From Eubacteriaceae bacterium (GTDB taxonomy: Bacteria > Bacillota > Clostridia > Lachnospirales > Lachnospiraceae): 64,000 nt of DNA. The stretch is from positions 62,001 to 126,000 of the forward strand of contig CAJTCR010000006.1 of assembly GCA_910574915.1 (NCBI GenBank), in the 5' to 3' direction. Shown here piece after piece: positions 18,071 to 27,196 of the stretch. The position numbers were made by a program, and so were the translations under genes. The notes beneath the pieces were generated by a model. It worked only from the letters and a program-made list of their open reading frames with translations, did no database searches and had not been told where the DNA came from. How positions within the stretch are numbered: the stretch's first letter is position 1; each line of letters opens with the position of its first letter.

Positions 18071-18658
18071 ATGAAGGAAAAAATTTACCATTTGATTGAA
18101 CAAAAAAAGCAGATCCTGGACAGGATGCTTTCAGAAGGATATTTTGATACAGCGGCACAGGTATCTTCTGCGATTGCAGACTGCATTCTTGCAGGGAATA
18201 AAATAATTCTTGCTGGAAATGGCGGTAGCGCCGCAGATGCACAGCATTTTGCCGGAGAGTTTGTTGGGCGGTTTTTGATGGAGCGCAGGGCACTGCCAGC
18301 AGTTTCACTCTGTACAGATCCGTCAGTTATGACCTGCATCGGGAATGATTATGGTTTTGACGCTGTGTTTGAAAGACAGTTGTCAGGCATTGGAAAGAAA
18401 GGAGATCTGTTTATTGCGATATCAACAAGCGGCAATTCAGCCAACCTGTGTAGGGCAGCAGAGCAAGCAGGCAGGATGGGGATTCAGACGATAGGGCTGC
18501 TTGGAAAAGATGGAGGACGACTGGCTGGGATGTGTGACTATGCATTAGTTGTACCCGCAGAGGAAACACCAAGAATACAGGAGATGCATACGTTTACCGT
18601 TCATTTATTGTGTGGTGAGGCGGAAACAGAGGCAGCAAGCAGGCAGACATTAGGATAA
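18071..18658 (+). CDS. gmhA: Sedoheptulose-7-phosphate isomerase
   Basis: 195 residues, typical for GmhA. SIS domain with GNGGSAADAQHFAGEF, SLCTDPSVMTCIGNDYGF, ISTSGNSANL and the C-terminal catalytic segment IQEMHTFTVHLLCGE. Converts D-sedoheptulose 7-phosphate to D-glycero-D-manno-heptose 7-phosphate, the first committed step of nucleotide-heptose synthesis. The next three genes continue the ADP-heptose route. The family is hallmark LPS-core metabolism in Gram-negatives, so its presence in a Clostridia-like background is notable. Confidence 0.93.
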   Translation: MKEKIYHLIEQKKQILDRMLSEGYFDTAAQVSSAIADCILAGNKIILAGNGGSAADAQHFAGEFVGRFLMERRALPAVSLCTDPSVMTCIGNDYGFDAVFERQLSGIGKKGDLFIAISTSGNSANLCRAAEQAGRMGIQTIGLLGKDGGRLAGMCDYALVVPAEETPRIQEMHTFTVHLLCGEAETEAASRQTLG

Positions 18659-18699
18659 AAAAAGAATCACATAGAAGCTGTATGAAAGAAAGGATAACG

Positions 18700-19695
18700 A
18701 TGAGGTATCAGAATCAGGAACAGATGATAAAAGAAGGATTTCCAAGCATCCATACATTGATCCTTGGAGATGTCATGGTCGATGAATATGTGACCGGCAA
18801 GGTAAGCCGGATCTCACCAGAGGCGCCTATTCCGGTATTTAATTATGGTTCCTCCAAACGGATTGCAGGTGGGGCATCCAATGTGGCACATAACGTGGCA
18901 AAACTGGGAAGCAGTGTTTCCATGATGGGCATCGTTGGAGAAGATGCATCAGGAGAATGGCTGCGGGAGCACTTACAAAAGGCACAGATCGATACGTCAG
19001 GGCTTCTTTCACAAAACTGTCGTCCCACTACAGTAAAACGAAGGTTTGCGACCAAAAGCCAGCAGCTTTTGCGTGTGGATATGGAGGATGCCAGTCCGGT
19101 ATCTGCTGTTATAGAGGAAAAATGGCTGGAATTATTAGAACAGAAAGCAGCTCATATTCAAGCAGTTATTATATCAGATTACAAAAAAGGTGTACTTGCA
19201 TCGCCAGGATTTATTAAGAAGGTTCTGCATATATGCGAAAAGCACCAGATTATTACCGCGATAGATTCAAAAAGCCCGTATATTGAATCTTTTGCGGGTG
19301 CAAGCTTCGTAAAGCCGAACAATTTAGAACTAGAACAGGCAGTTGGTATTAAAATCAAAGATGAAGCTTCCCTGGATGCAGCCGGAAAATGTTATTTGCA
19401 ACGTAGTCAGGCGAAGGCGCTGCTTGTCACAAGAGGCGCAAAAGGAATCTCTGTATTTGCACAGGACAGGGAACGTATGGATTATCCATCGCAAGCAGTC
19501 CAGGTCTATGATGTAACAGGAGCGGGAGATACTGTGATCAGTACCGTAACGCTATGCGCTGCGTGTGGGATGCCATTAGAGGAAGCCGCTGTACTTGGAA
19601 ATGCGGCAGCAGAGATTGTGATTAGTAAAGTAGGCACTGTTCCAGTTACCGCACAAGAACTACTTAACAAGATCAAAGGAAGAAATAAAGAATAA
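18700..19695 (+). CDS. D-glycero-beta-D-manno-heptose-7-phosphate kinase (HldE N-terminal type)
   Basis: 331 residues from ATG 18700 (AAAGGA in front; ATG 18682 is less well placed). PfkB/ribokinase fold: LILGDVMVDEYVTGKVSRIS and AGGASNVAHNVAKLG near the N-terminus, and the ATP-site DVTGAGDTVISTVTL near the C-terminus with the catalytic Asp. It corresponds to the kinase half of bifunctional HldE (RfaE domain I); the adenylyltransferase half is the next, separate gene. Product: heptose 1,7-bisphosphate in the ADP pathway. Confidence 0.92.
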   Translation: MRYQNQEQMIKEGFPSIHTLILGDVMVDEYVTGKVSRISPEAPIPVFNYGSSKRIAGGASNVAHNVAKLGSSVSMMGIVGEDASGEWLREHLQKAQIDTSGLLSQNCRPTTVKRRFATKSQQLLRVDMEDASPVSAVIEEKWLELLEQKAAHIQAVIISDYKKGVLASPGFIKKVLHICEKHQIITAIDSKSPYIESFAGASFVKPNNLELEQAVGIKIKDEASLDAAGKCYLQRSQAKALLVTRGAKGISVFAQDRERMDYPSQAVQVYDVTGAGDTVISTVTLCAACGMPLEEAAVLGNAAAEIVISKVGTVPVTAQELLNKIKGRNKE

Positions 19696-19723
19696 TAGTC
19701 AGATCAGTAAAAAGGAAAACCAG

Positions 19724-20221
19724 ATGAAAGAAAAAATCGTGGATAAAAATACGCTGAAAAAACAAGTAGAAAATTGGAAATGTTGTGGTAAAAAAATTGT
19801 ATCTACAAGTGGTTGTTTTGACATTATCCATCCGGGACATATCGCATATCTTGAAGAAGCCAGGGAAAAAGGAGATATTTTAATTGTATTTCTAAATGCT
19901 GATCGCTCTGTCCGCCAACTAAAAGGAGACACGCGTCCTGTTGTAGGAGAAGATGACCGAGCGGCAGTTATTGCTGGGCTGGAATCCGTAGATATGGTCT
20001 GCATATTTGACGAAACAACGCCTTGTAGTATGATATTGGATTTGCAGCCGGATATTGTTGTAAAAGGCGGCGATTATGCAGGTACGCATATCCCGGAGAT
20101 GGATGCAGTAGCTACTTATGGCGGAAAAGTAGAGTATGTATCAGTAATAGAAGGAAAATCGTCTACAAGCATTATAAACAGGCTGGTTGATAACAAAGCC
20201 GGGAATGAAAGCGGAATTTGA
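19724..20221 (+). CDS. D-glycero-beta-D-manno-heptose-1-phosphate adenylyltransferase (HldE C-terminal type)
   Basis: 165 residues, nucleotidyltransferase fold with the HxGH motif in STSGCFDIIHPGHIAYL and the conserved VVKGGDY...VEYVSVIEGKSSTSII tail of RfaE domain II. It forms ADP-D-glycero-beta-D-manno-heptose from the 1-phosphate. A 1,7-bisphosphate phosphatase (GmhB) must act first, and no canonical gmhB is visible in this window. Confidence 0.92.
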   Translation: MKEKIVDKNTLKKQVENWKCCGKKIVSTSGCFDIIHPGHIAYLEEAREKGDILIVFLNADRSVRQLKGDTRPVVGEDDRAAVIAGLESVDMVCIFDETTPCSMILDLQPDIVVKGGDYAGTHIPEMDAVATYGGKVEYVSVIEGKSSTSIINRLVDNKAGNESGI

Positions 20222-20266
20222 GACACAGCAAATAGACGAAAAACAGAAAAAGGAGTGTATGCAGAA

Positions 20267-21232
20267 ATGATTATTGTAACAGGTGGTGCCGGATTTATCG
20301 GAAGCTGTATTGTCAGAGAATTAAACGATATGGGTTATACGGATATTCTTATTGTCGATCATATTCAAAAGACGGAAAAATGGAAAAACCTGAGTAACAA
20401 AATCTATACAGAATACATGAACCGGGATGATTTTCTTGCCAGACTGCCGGAATTTGAGGGAAGAGTATCTCATGTGATCCATATGGGAGCCTGTTCATCT
20501 ACAACGGAAACAGACTTTGATTTTCTGTATCAAAACAATTTTGCATATACAAAAGCTTTGTGGAATTTCTGCACCGATGCTAGGTGTTCATTTCTCTATG
20601 CCAGCAGCGCAGCAACCTATGGTGCAGGAGAATATGGATTTGACGACCGCATGGACATTCAAAAGCTTCGTCCATTAAACGGCTATGGCTATTCCAAGCA
20701 GCTTTTTGACCTATGGGTGCAAAAGCAGGAGAGAGCGCCGAAGCAGCACGTAGGTTTTAAATTTTTTAACGTATACGGGCCGAATGAATATTGCAAGGGG
20801 AGTATGGCAAGTGTTGTCTTCCATACATTTCAGAGTATCCAAAAAACAGGAGAGATGGGGATATTTAAGTCCTACCGTAAGGATTATGCAGACGGGCAGC
20901 AGCTACGGGACTTTATATATGTAAAGGATTTGTGTAAAGTTGTGCGATTTATGATGGAGCATTCGGAAATAAACGGGCTGTTTAATCTGGGCACGGGGAA
21001 AGCACGCAGTTTTTATGATCTGGCAGGTGCAGTGTTTGATGCGATGGGGCTTGCGCGTAGAATCCGGTTTGTGGAGATGCCAGAGGCTTTGCGCGGGAAA
21101 TACCAGTATTTTACTGAGGCGAAGATGGACAAGCTGAGGGAAGCTGGCTATCAGGATGCGTTTTATTCGTTGGAGGACGGGGTTTTGGAGTATGTGAGGG
21201 AGTATTTGGATCATGAAAACCAAGTTTATTAA
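20267..21232 (+). CDS. hldD: ADP-L-glycero-D-manno-heptose-6-epimerase
   Basis: 321 residues from ATG 20267; a GTG at 20255 overlaps the AAGGAG site itself. Extended SDR fold: MIIVTGGAGFIGSCIVRELN for NADP binding and the catalytic NGYGYSKQLFD (YxxxK), with HVGFKFFNVYGPNEYCKG typical of HldD/RfaD. Final step of ADP-L,D-heptose synthesis. With the preceding three genes it makes a nearly complete pathway embedded in the glycan operon. Confidence 0.92.
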   Translation: MIIVTGGAGFIGSCIVRELNDMGYTDILIVDHIQKTEKWKNLSNKIYTEYMNRDDFLARLPEFEGRVSHVIHMGACSSTTETDFDFLYQNNFAYTKALWNFCTDARCSFLYASSAATYGAGEYGFDDRMDIQKLRPLNGYGYSKQLFDLWVQKQERAPKQHVGFKFFNVYGPNEYCKGSMASVVFHTFQSIQKTGEMGIFKSYRKDYADGQQLRDFIYVKDLCKVVRFMMEHSEINGLFNLGTGKARSFYDLAGAVFDAMGLARRIRFVEMPEALRGKYQYFTEAKMDKLREAGYQDAFYSLEDGVLEYVREYLDHENQVY

Positions 21233-21276
21233 TTTTATGACAAAAGCCATGTGAGGAGATTAGGAGATTTAAATCA

Positions 21277-23121
21277 ATGGAACGTAAAAAACAAAGAGAA
21301 AAAATATGTTTAGCAGTGCTGGTATGCATATTTGTTAGTTTCATGTTAGCTCTTGTCATTGTTTATTGGGACAGCACATTTATAACAGTACGAGGTGATC
21401 CAGAAGGTACAGTATCTATATCTGATGAAGTTATAGTAGAGCAGGAATTTATATTTGACCATACAAAACAGTTATCTATGGAGTTAATGGTAACAATAGA
21501 TGAAAATATAGATAAAGATTCAGAGTCTGCAGTTATTTTTACAATCATTCAGGATGGCATAATGCAAGAATATCGCCAACCTTTATCATCTTTTCCATGT
21601 TCAGCATGGCAGAGTGTCAAAATGCGAATAGATAGTTCGAGATTTCATACAGGTGGTGCTTTAATACGGATTTCTGGTAATCATCTCGAAGATCATCAAA
21701 TTGCAGTTTTATTAACAGGTGGAGAGCAGAAAAATAGAATGGAATTTGCCAGGGTTAACGGGGAAGAATGTGTAGGACAGTACTTGGCATTTTCTTATAA
21801 TCATTATAATTACCAAGGATTTTTTAAAATATGGGTGTTAGTGGCAAGCTTATGTGTGGTTTTGGCGTTGTGTTTAAAAGGATTATCAAAGTTGTACAAA
21901 AAATATCCGATGACAGCAAATACCACTGTAATTGCAGTGTTTTTTGTACTTCGGTTTCACCTGTTTGGAAATTATAAAATTGACGAATGGGTAAAGCTTA
22001 CATGGTTGTCAGATTATCGATATGGAATCGTTAACAGGGGATTTTTTGCTACCATTTTTACTTTTATTTTGAATATTGTTTATAAAGACGATTGCGTAAC
22101 AGATATCTTTTTGAAAAATGCTGCAATTATACTGACAGCAATTATTTTAGCGTTGGTCATTCGTTGGATCTGGATGATGGAAAAAAATATGCAGGAAGAT
22201 ATCAGGGACATCGGACAAAAAATATTGATGGTTTGGATTTGCAGCCCGTGGTTTTTCACATTTTTTATGACACAAGGGACTATAGGAAGATTGGATATTA
22301 TATTAATGGCAATTTTTTTGATTTGTTGTGAACTTATTTTCAAACAAAAATTACTTTGGGTGATTCCAATTTTATGTGTCTGCGGAGTATTAACATATGA
22401 AGTGTTTACACTTATTTATTTTCCGACCATATTTTTGCTACTTTTAGAAATATCTTATTTTAATAAAAAGAAGGAAAACTGGATAACTACAGCGGTTACA
22501 ACAGTTAGTGTATTATCAATAACTGTTTATATTCATTTTTTTGGAACACTTATTGGAAAGGCAGATATTAACGAATATTATCAGAATCTGACAGAGCGGA
22601 TAGGGGAAAAGATGGAATATTCCAAGGTAATCTGTTATCCATTTGGGATAGCAGTTGGAGGGATGGACATTAGCATGTATCATTTGTTATGCCGCTTGGT
22701 ACTGTTATTGTTGGTAGTTAGTCCTATTTTACTCTTTTTTTCTTTGATTTGGATGTTAGCATGTAAGAAAACCGAAGATAAGTATGCTGTGGTAATTTAT
22801 ATGCTTTTTCTAGTATCTCCATTTAGCATGCTTTTTTTGATGAATGCATCGGATTTTATGAGATATTTTGTTGGAATATATACATCTTTGATTAATGGTT
22901 TGTTGGTATCTGTACAAATGAAAAAAAATGAAATTGCAGATGCATGGAAACAAGCGGATAATGTTTTTAAAGAGAAATTTGGATATCAGTATCTTGCAAT
23001 GGCTCTTATGATATTCATGATGTTAGGTATTAGATATGAAACATGTTGGCCTTATACAGAAGTTACAAATACGATAGTAGATGGAATAACAGATATTTCA
23101 GAGTGGATTAAGGGGAACTGA
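21277..23121 (+). CDS. Large polytopic membrane protein, unknown (GT-C-like topology)
   Basis: 614 residues, clearly more AT-rich than the heptose genes before it. One N-terminal membrane helix (VLVCIFVSFMLALVIVYW) is followed by about 140 residues of predicted beta-rich outside domain, then about ten membrane helices. FHLFGNYKIDEWVKLTWLSD, after the second helix, holds conserved-looking charged residues in a loop, as in GT-C glycosyltransferases or Wzy-like proteins, but no diagnostic motif is recognised. Position between heptose synthesis and amino-sugar genes suggests a role in glycan assembly or modification at the membrane. Confidence 0.6.
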   Translation: MERKKQREKICLAVLVCIFVSFMLALVIVYWDSTFITVRGDPEGTVSISDEVIVEQEFIFDHTKQLSMELMVTIDENIDKDSESAVIFTIIQDGIMQEYRQPLSSFPCSAWQSVKMRIDSSRFHTGGALIRISGNHLEDHQIAVLLTGGEQKNRMEFARVNGEECVGQYLAFSYNHYNYQGFFKIWVLVASLCVVLALCLKGLSKLYKKYPMTANTTVIAVFFVLRFHLFGNYKIDEWVKLTWLSDYRYGIVNRGFFATIFTFILNIVYKDDCVTDIFLKNAAIILTAIILALVIRWIWMMEKNMQEDIRDIGQKILMVWICSPWFFTFFMTQGTIGRLDIILMAIFLICCELIFKQKLLWVIPILCVCGVLTYEVFTLIYFPTIFLLLLEISYFNKKKENWITTAVTTVSVLSITVYIHFFGTLIGKADINEYYQNLTERIGEKMEYSKVICYPFGIAVGGMDISMYHLLCRLVLLLLVVSPILLFFSLIWMLACKKTEDKYAVVIYMLFLVSPFSMLFLMNASDFMRYFVGIYTSLINGLLVSVQMKKNEIADAWKQADNVFKEKFGYQYLAMALMIFMMLGIRYETCWPYTEVTNTIVDGITDISEWIKGN

Positions 23122-23145
23122 CAATAGAAATATAGAGGAATACAG

Positions 23146-24279
23146 ATGATTAGCTTTAATGAACCAATATTAATGGAAAATACATTTGCTTATGTAAGAG
23201 AAGCAATCAACAGTAAAAAACTAAGCGGAGACGGTGAGTTTACAAAACGGTGCAGCTTCTGGCTGGAACGGTGGTGCGCAAGCGGGCATGTATTTCTGAC
23301 TACTTCCTGTACCCATGCGACAGAAATGGCGGCAATCCTTGCAGGCATCCAGCCGGGGGACGAGGTGATCCTGCCTTCGTATACGTTTGTGTCCACAGCC
23401 GATGCCTTTGTCTTACGCGGGGCAAAAGTGAAATTCGTGGATATCCGCCCGGATACAATGAATATGGATGAAAATAAGATCGAAGATGCGGTGACGGAAA
23501 AGACAAAGGCAATTATCCCAGTGCACTATGCAGGCGTTGGCTGTGAAATGGATGCCATTATGGAGGTTGCAAAGAGGCATTCCCTGCTTGTAATTGAGGA
23601 TGCGGCACAAGGGGTTATGAGCACCTATAAAGGGCGGGCGCTCGGCGCAATCGGGGATTATGGATGCTATAGTTTCCACGAGACAAAAAATTACAGCATG
23701 GGGGAAGGCGGGGCGATCGTTGTAAAAGACGCCAGCAAGGTGGAGCTGGCAGAAATTATCCGTGAAAAAGGGACGAACCGGAGCAAGTTTTTCCGCGGGC
23801 AGGTGGATAAATATACATGGGTGGAGGCTGGGTCTTCTTATTTGCCAAGTGAATTAAATGCAGCTTATTTGTGGGCACAGTTGGAAAAGGCACAGGAGAT
23901 TTATAACCGCCGTATGCATATATGGAACTTGTATAAAGAGGGGCTGGCCAGCCTGGAAGCCGCAGGGAAGGTCAGCCTGCCATATATTCCAAAAGAATGC
24001 AGCCATAACGCACATATGTTTTACATAAAAGCAAAGGATTTAAAAGAGCGGACAAGCCTGATTTCCTTTATGAAGGCAAGGGGGATCAGCACCGTGTTCC
24101 ACTATGTGCCGCTGCATACGGCGCCAGCAGGGAAAAAGTATGGGGAGTTTGTCGGTGAGGATAGGTTTACGACGAAAGAAAGCGAACGGCTGGTAAGGCT
24201 CCCGCTGTTTTATGGCATGAAAGAGGTCGATGCGGAGCGGGTAATTTACGAAATCTGCTGTTTTTACCAAAGCAGATAG
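23146..24279 (+). CDS. rffA: dTDP-4-amino-4,6-dideoxyhexose transaminase (RffA/WecE-type)
   Basis: 377 residues, DegT/DnrJ/EryC1 family. PLP-binding lysine lies in SFHETKNYSMGEGGAIV, a signature very close to RffA/WecE; VIEDAAQGV holds the cofactor Asp. It converts a dTDP-4-keto-6-deoxyhexose to the 4-amino sugar using glutamate. It supplies a free 4-amino group that the downstream acyl-carrier and acyltransferase genes could acylate. The dTDP-sugar synthase and dehydratase are not in the window. Confidence 0.88.
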   Translation: MISFNEPILMENTFAYVREAINSKKLSGDGEFTKRCSFWLERWCASGHVFLTTSCTHATEMAAILAGIQPGDEVILPSYTFVSTADAFVLRGAKVKFVDIRPDTMNMDENKIEDAVTEKTKAIIPVHYAGVGCEMDAIMEVAKRHSLLVIEDAAQGVMSTYKGRALGAIGDYGCYSFHETKNYSMGEGGAIVVKDASKVELAEIIREKGTNRSKFFRGQVDKYTWVEAGSSYLPSELNAAYLWAQLEKAQEIYNRRMHIWNLYKEGLASLEAAGKVSLPYIPKECSHNAHMFYIKAKDLKERTSLISFMKARGISTVFHYVPLHTAPAGKKYGEFVGEDRFTTKESERLVRLPLFYGMKEVDAERVIYEICCFYQSR

Positions 24280-24299
24280 AAAAGAAAGGCACGTATTTT

Positions 24300-25484
24300 A
24301 TGAAAAAACTGGCAATCATAGGGGCTTCATATTTACAAAAGCCTCTCATTGAAAAAGCAAAGGGCATGGGGATACAGACACATGTGTTCGCATGGGCGGC
24401 GGGGGATGTGGGTGAGCAAGCAGCCGATTTTTTTTATCCGATCAGCATCCGGCAAAAAGATGACATTTTAACTGCCTGTAGGGACATAGGGATAGATGGT
24501 GTTTGCAGCATAGCATCTGATTTAGCAATGATAACCGTAAATTATGTTGCGGATAAATTGGGCCTGGTTGGCAATTCACAAACGTGTACATATTTATCAA
24601 CGAATAAAGCTTTTATGCGGGATTGTTTCCGGCAAAATGGAGACCCTTCCCCGCGGAATATTTGTATCACGCCTGAAAGCGGCGTGCCTGCGCAGGAGTT
24701 TTCCTATCCATTAATCGTAAAGCCAGTGGACAGGTCTGGCAGCAGGGGCGTAACAAAAGTTTGTAACAAGGAAGCGCTTGGCAGGGCGATTGCAAAAGCA
24801 CAAAAAGTAAGCTTTAGCGGGCAGGTGCTTATAGAAGAGTTTGTCCAGGGGCAGGAGTACAGTGTGGAATGCATTTCATGGAAAGGGGAACACCATTGCC
24901 TGGCAGTTACAAAGAAATATACGACGGGCAGCCCGCATTATATAGAAACTGCCCATTTACAGCCAGCACAACTGCAACCTTTTGTCATAGAGCGTATCAA
25001 AGCGGTGGTTTACCATGCGTTAAACAGTTTGCAGATAGAAAATGGGGCTTCGCACACAGAATTGAAAATAGATAATGAGGGGAACATCGTGCTGATAGAA
25101 GTTGGCGGGCGTATGGGCGGCGACCTGATTGGAAGCGATTTGGTAGAACTTTCTACAGGAATAGATTTTGTGCAGGCGGTGATAAAGGCTGCATTAGGTG
25201 AAAAGCCAGATATGATACAGCAGCACAAAAGCCGTGCGGCAGCGGTGCGTTTTATCCTTTCCCAACAAGATATCGATGTGCTGGAGCTGGTAAAAAGGGA
25301 ACATCCAAAGTATTTACTACAGGAAGAGATTTTTCAAATGCCAGGGAAAGAAGTGGAAGATAGTGCTACACGTTGTGGTTACTATCTTCTAAGTGCAGAA
25401 AGGGTGTGTGAGATAGGTATGTATTTGCCAGAAGAAAATATGGAAAAGAAGGCAGAAAAAATAAGGGGGGGGGGGAGATACTGA
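24300..25484 (+). CDS. ATP-grasp ligase ending in a poly-G tract
   Basis: 394 residues. ATP-grasp fold: FSYPLIVKPVDRSGSRGVTKV for nucleotide binding, QVLIEEFVQGQEYSVECIS, and metal ligands in ELKIDNEGNIVLIEVGGRMGG. It forms an amide or related bond on a carboxylate using ATP; in this context it may attach an amino acid or acyl group to the amino sugar. An 11-G run (25465-25475) precedes the stop. The last 22 residues (MYLPEENMEKKAEKI...) match the N-terminus of the methyltransferase at 26378, so the 3' end looks like a recombination junction. Confidence 0.82.
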   Translation: MKKLAIIGASYLQKPLIEKAKGMGIQTHVFAWAAGDVGEQAADFFYPISIRQKDDILTACRDIGIDGVCSIASDLAMITVNYVADKLGLVGNSQTCTYLSTNKAFMRDCFRQNGDPSPRNICITPESGVPAQEFSYPLIVKPVDRSGSRGVTKVCNKEALGRAIAKAQKVSFSGQVLIEEFVQGQEYSVECISWKGEHHCLAVTKKYTTGSPHYIETAHLQPAQLQPFVIERIKAVVYHALNSLQIENGASHTELKIDNEGNIVLIEVGGRMGGDLIGSDLVELSTGIDFVQAVIKAALGEKPDMIQQHKSRAAAVRFILSQQDIDVLELVKREHPKYLLQEEIFQMPGKEVEDSATRCGYYLLSAERVCEIGMYLPEENMEKKAEKIRGGGRY

Positions 25485-25617
25485 ACAGAAAATAGAATCT
25501 TACAAAAACAGCAATATTTTTGACTTCGGTGATTTCATCCTGCTGTACTATAATCAAAAATGTGTCTACATGGGGATCTTACAGACGGTGCGATGTCAGG
25601 TGGCACACAGGAATTGA
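25419..25617 (+). pseudogene. Remnant of a methyltransferase 5' end, out of frame across a poly-G tract
   Basis: Read with one G fewer, the ATP-grasp frame continues past the tract as DTEQKIESYKNSNIFDFGDF, which aligns with KIDQKIEAYQSGNVFDFDDS near the start of the methyltransferase at 26378-27178; the match runs from MYLPEENMEKK to about YYNQKCVYM. A stop follows at 25617. This is a second, truncated copy of that gene's first 60 or so codons. Confidence 0.65.
25465..25475 (+). repeat. Poly-G tract 1 (11 G)
   Basis: Eleven consecutive G at the end of the ATP-grasp gene. With 11 the protein stops at 25484, with 12 it ends 7 residues after the tract, with 10 it runs about 45 residues into the methyltransferase remnant. 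Runs of this length are prone to slipped-strand changes. Confidence 0.9.
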
Positions 25618-25644
25618 TTGCATGGATGAAAGAAGAGGGAAAAA

Positions 25645-26337
25645 ATGAAAAAGGTAGCTATACTACAGTCAAATTATATTCCTTGGAAGGGATATTTTGA
25701 CATTATAAATATGGTAGATGAATTTATTTTATATGATGATATGCAGTATACGAGAAGAGATTGGCGTAATCGTAATAAAATTGTTGCTGGCGGCAAATTA
25801 CAGTGGCTGAGTATACCTGTTGATAAGAAAGGAAAATATTATCAAAAGATTAATGAGACTAAGGTATTAGATTGTAAGTGGGCACAAAGCCATTGGAAGG
25901 AGATCCAAACGAATTATGCAAGGGCAGCATATTTTAAGGATTATAAGGAAAAGATTAGGAAAATTTATTCAGTTTGCCAGGAAGAAGAATACCTAAGCAA
26001 GGTTAATTATTCTTTTATAAGAGAGATTTGTGAGATTTTAGGTATTCGGACAAAGATAACATGGAGTTCTGATTATGCGTTATCTGCTGGTAAAACAGAA
26101 CGCTTGATTCATCTGGTAAAGAGTGCAGGAGGAGATTGCTATTTGTCAGGTCCAGCAGCGAAAGGATACATTGAAGTAGAAAAATTTATGCAATCAGGAA
26201 TCAGGTTAGAATGGATGGACTATTCCGGCTATCCTGAATATACACAATTATCTGAAACTTTTGAACATGGAGTTTCTATTTTAGACCTGATTTTTAATGA
26301 AGGACCAAATGCAAGAGACTTTATGAAAAGCTTTTAA
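25645..26337 (+). CDS. WbqC-family protein
   Basis: 230 residues. The N-terminal AILQSNYIPWKGYFDIINMV and YDDMQYTRRDWRNRNKI are the WbqC family (PF08889) signature. Members occur in O-antigen and flagellar-glycan loci, where they are thought to help N-acylate amino sugars; the exact reaction is not settled. The gene is AT-rich compared with its neighbours and sits between two copies of the methyltransferase 5' end, suggesting insertion by recombination. Confidence 0.85.
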   Translation: MKKVAILQSNYIPWKGYFDIINMVDEFILYDDMQYTRRDWRNRNKIVAGGKLQWLSIPVDKKGKYYQKINETKVLDCKWAQSHWKEIQTNYARAAYFKDYKEKIRKIYSVCQEEEYLSKVNYSFIREICEILGIRTKITWSSDYALSAGKTERLIHLVKSAGGDCYLSGPAAKGYIEVEKFMQSGIRLEWMDYSGYPEYTQLSETFEHGVSILDLIFNEGPNARDFMKSF

Positions 26338-26377
26338 ATGAATATAGGAAAAAGCTGGAATGTATAGGAGGAGTTAT

Positions 26378-27178
26378 ATGGACGGGCATCTGCCAAAAGA
26401 AAATGTAGAAAAGAACAACGAAAAGATAAATAGGAGGGATAAAATCGACCAGAAAATAGAAGCGTACCAAAGTGGCAATGTATTTGATTTTGATGATTCT
26501 ATTATTCTGCATTATTATCCAAAACGGATCTACCAGATGCTGTGCTTAGAAAACGGCTCTGGCATGGAAAAAGGGGGATGCCCTTTACTGGAGCTGGGCT
26601 TAGGGCGCGGGTATTCGGCTGAGGTTTTTTCAAGCTATTTTAAAGACTATACAGTTTTGGACGGATCACAGGAGATGATTCGCCAGTTTAAGGAGCAGCA
26701 TCCACAATTAAACGTTCACATTACGGAAACCTATTTTGAAGATTTTACTGGGGACAGGCAGTATGGAGCGATTGTAATGGGGTTTGTATTAGAGCACGTG
26801 GACAATCCAAAAGATATTTTGTGTAAGTACAAAGAAATGTTGGATAAAAATGGCCGCCTGTTTATTGCGGTGCCAAATGCAGAATCCATGCACCGCCAAT
26901 TGGGTTATTTTGCTGGTGACTTGACAGATATGCAGGCATTATCCCAAACGGATTTGGAATTGGGGCACAAACGGTACTTTACTGTGGATTCTTTAAAACA
27001 GGTTGTGGAAAGTGCAGGGCTTTGTGTGGTTACGGTCGAAGGCCTGTTTATAAAGCCAGTAACAACACGGCAGATGCTTTCATTAGGATTAAGCCAGGAA
27101 TATTTGGAGGCTTTATGCAGGCTTGGTAGGGATTACCCGCAGTTAAGCAATGGGATCTTAATGGAATGTAAAAAATAA
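26378..27178 (+). CDS. Class I SAM-dependent methyltransferase
   Basis: 266 residues from the ATG behind AGGAGGAG. A 60-residue N-terminal segment (with QKIEAYQSGNVFDFDDSIIL) precedes the SAM fold: LLELGLGRGYSAEVFSSYF is motif I, VLDGSQEM the adenosine-binding acidic loop, GAIVMGFVLEHVDNP motif IV. Probably methylates a sugar or its acyl group. A truncated duplicate of its first 60 codons lies upstream at 25419-25617. Confidence 0.85.
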   Translation: MDGHLPKENVEKNNEKINRRDKIDQKIEAYQSGNVFDFDDSIILHYYPKRIYQMLCLENGSGMEKGGCPLLELGLGRGYSAEVFSSYFKDYTVLDGSQEMIRQFKEQHPQLNVHITETYFEDFTGDRQYGAIVMGFVLEHVDNPKDILCKYKEMLDKNGRLFIAVPNAESMHRQLGYFAGDLTDMQALSQTDLELGHKRYFTVDSLKQVVESAGLCVVTVEGLFIKPVTTRQMLSLGLSQEYLEALCRLGRDYPQLSNGILMECKK

Positions 27179-27196
27179 AAGAAAGGAAAGTGGAAA

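Noticed and set aside
25465..25475. Dismissing all poly-G tracts as sequencing artefacts
   Set aside because: Single counts could be wrong, but four separate runs of 8-11 G in one 10-kb block and none elsewhere is not explained by error.
24300..25484. Carbamoyl-phosphate synthase large chain
   Set aside because: Only one ATP-grasp unit and sugar-locus context; a generic ATP-grasp ligase fits better.
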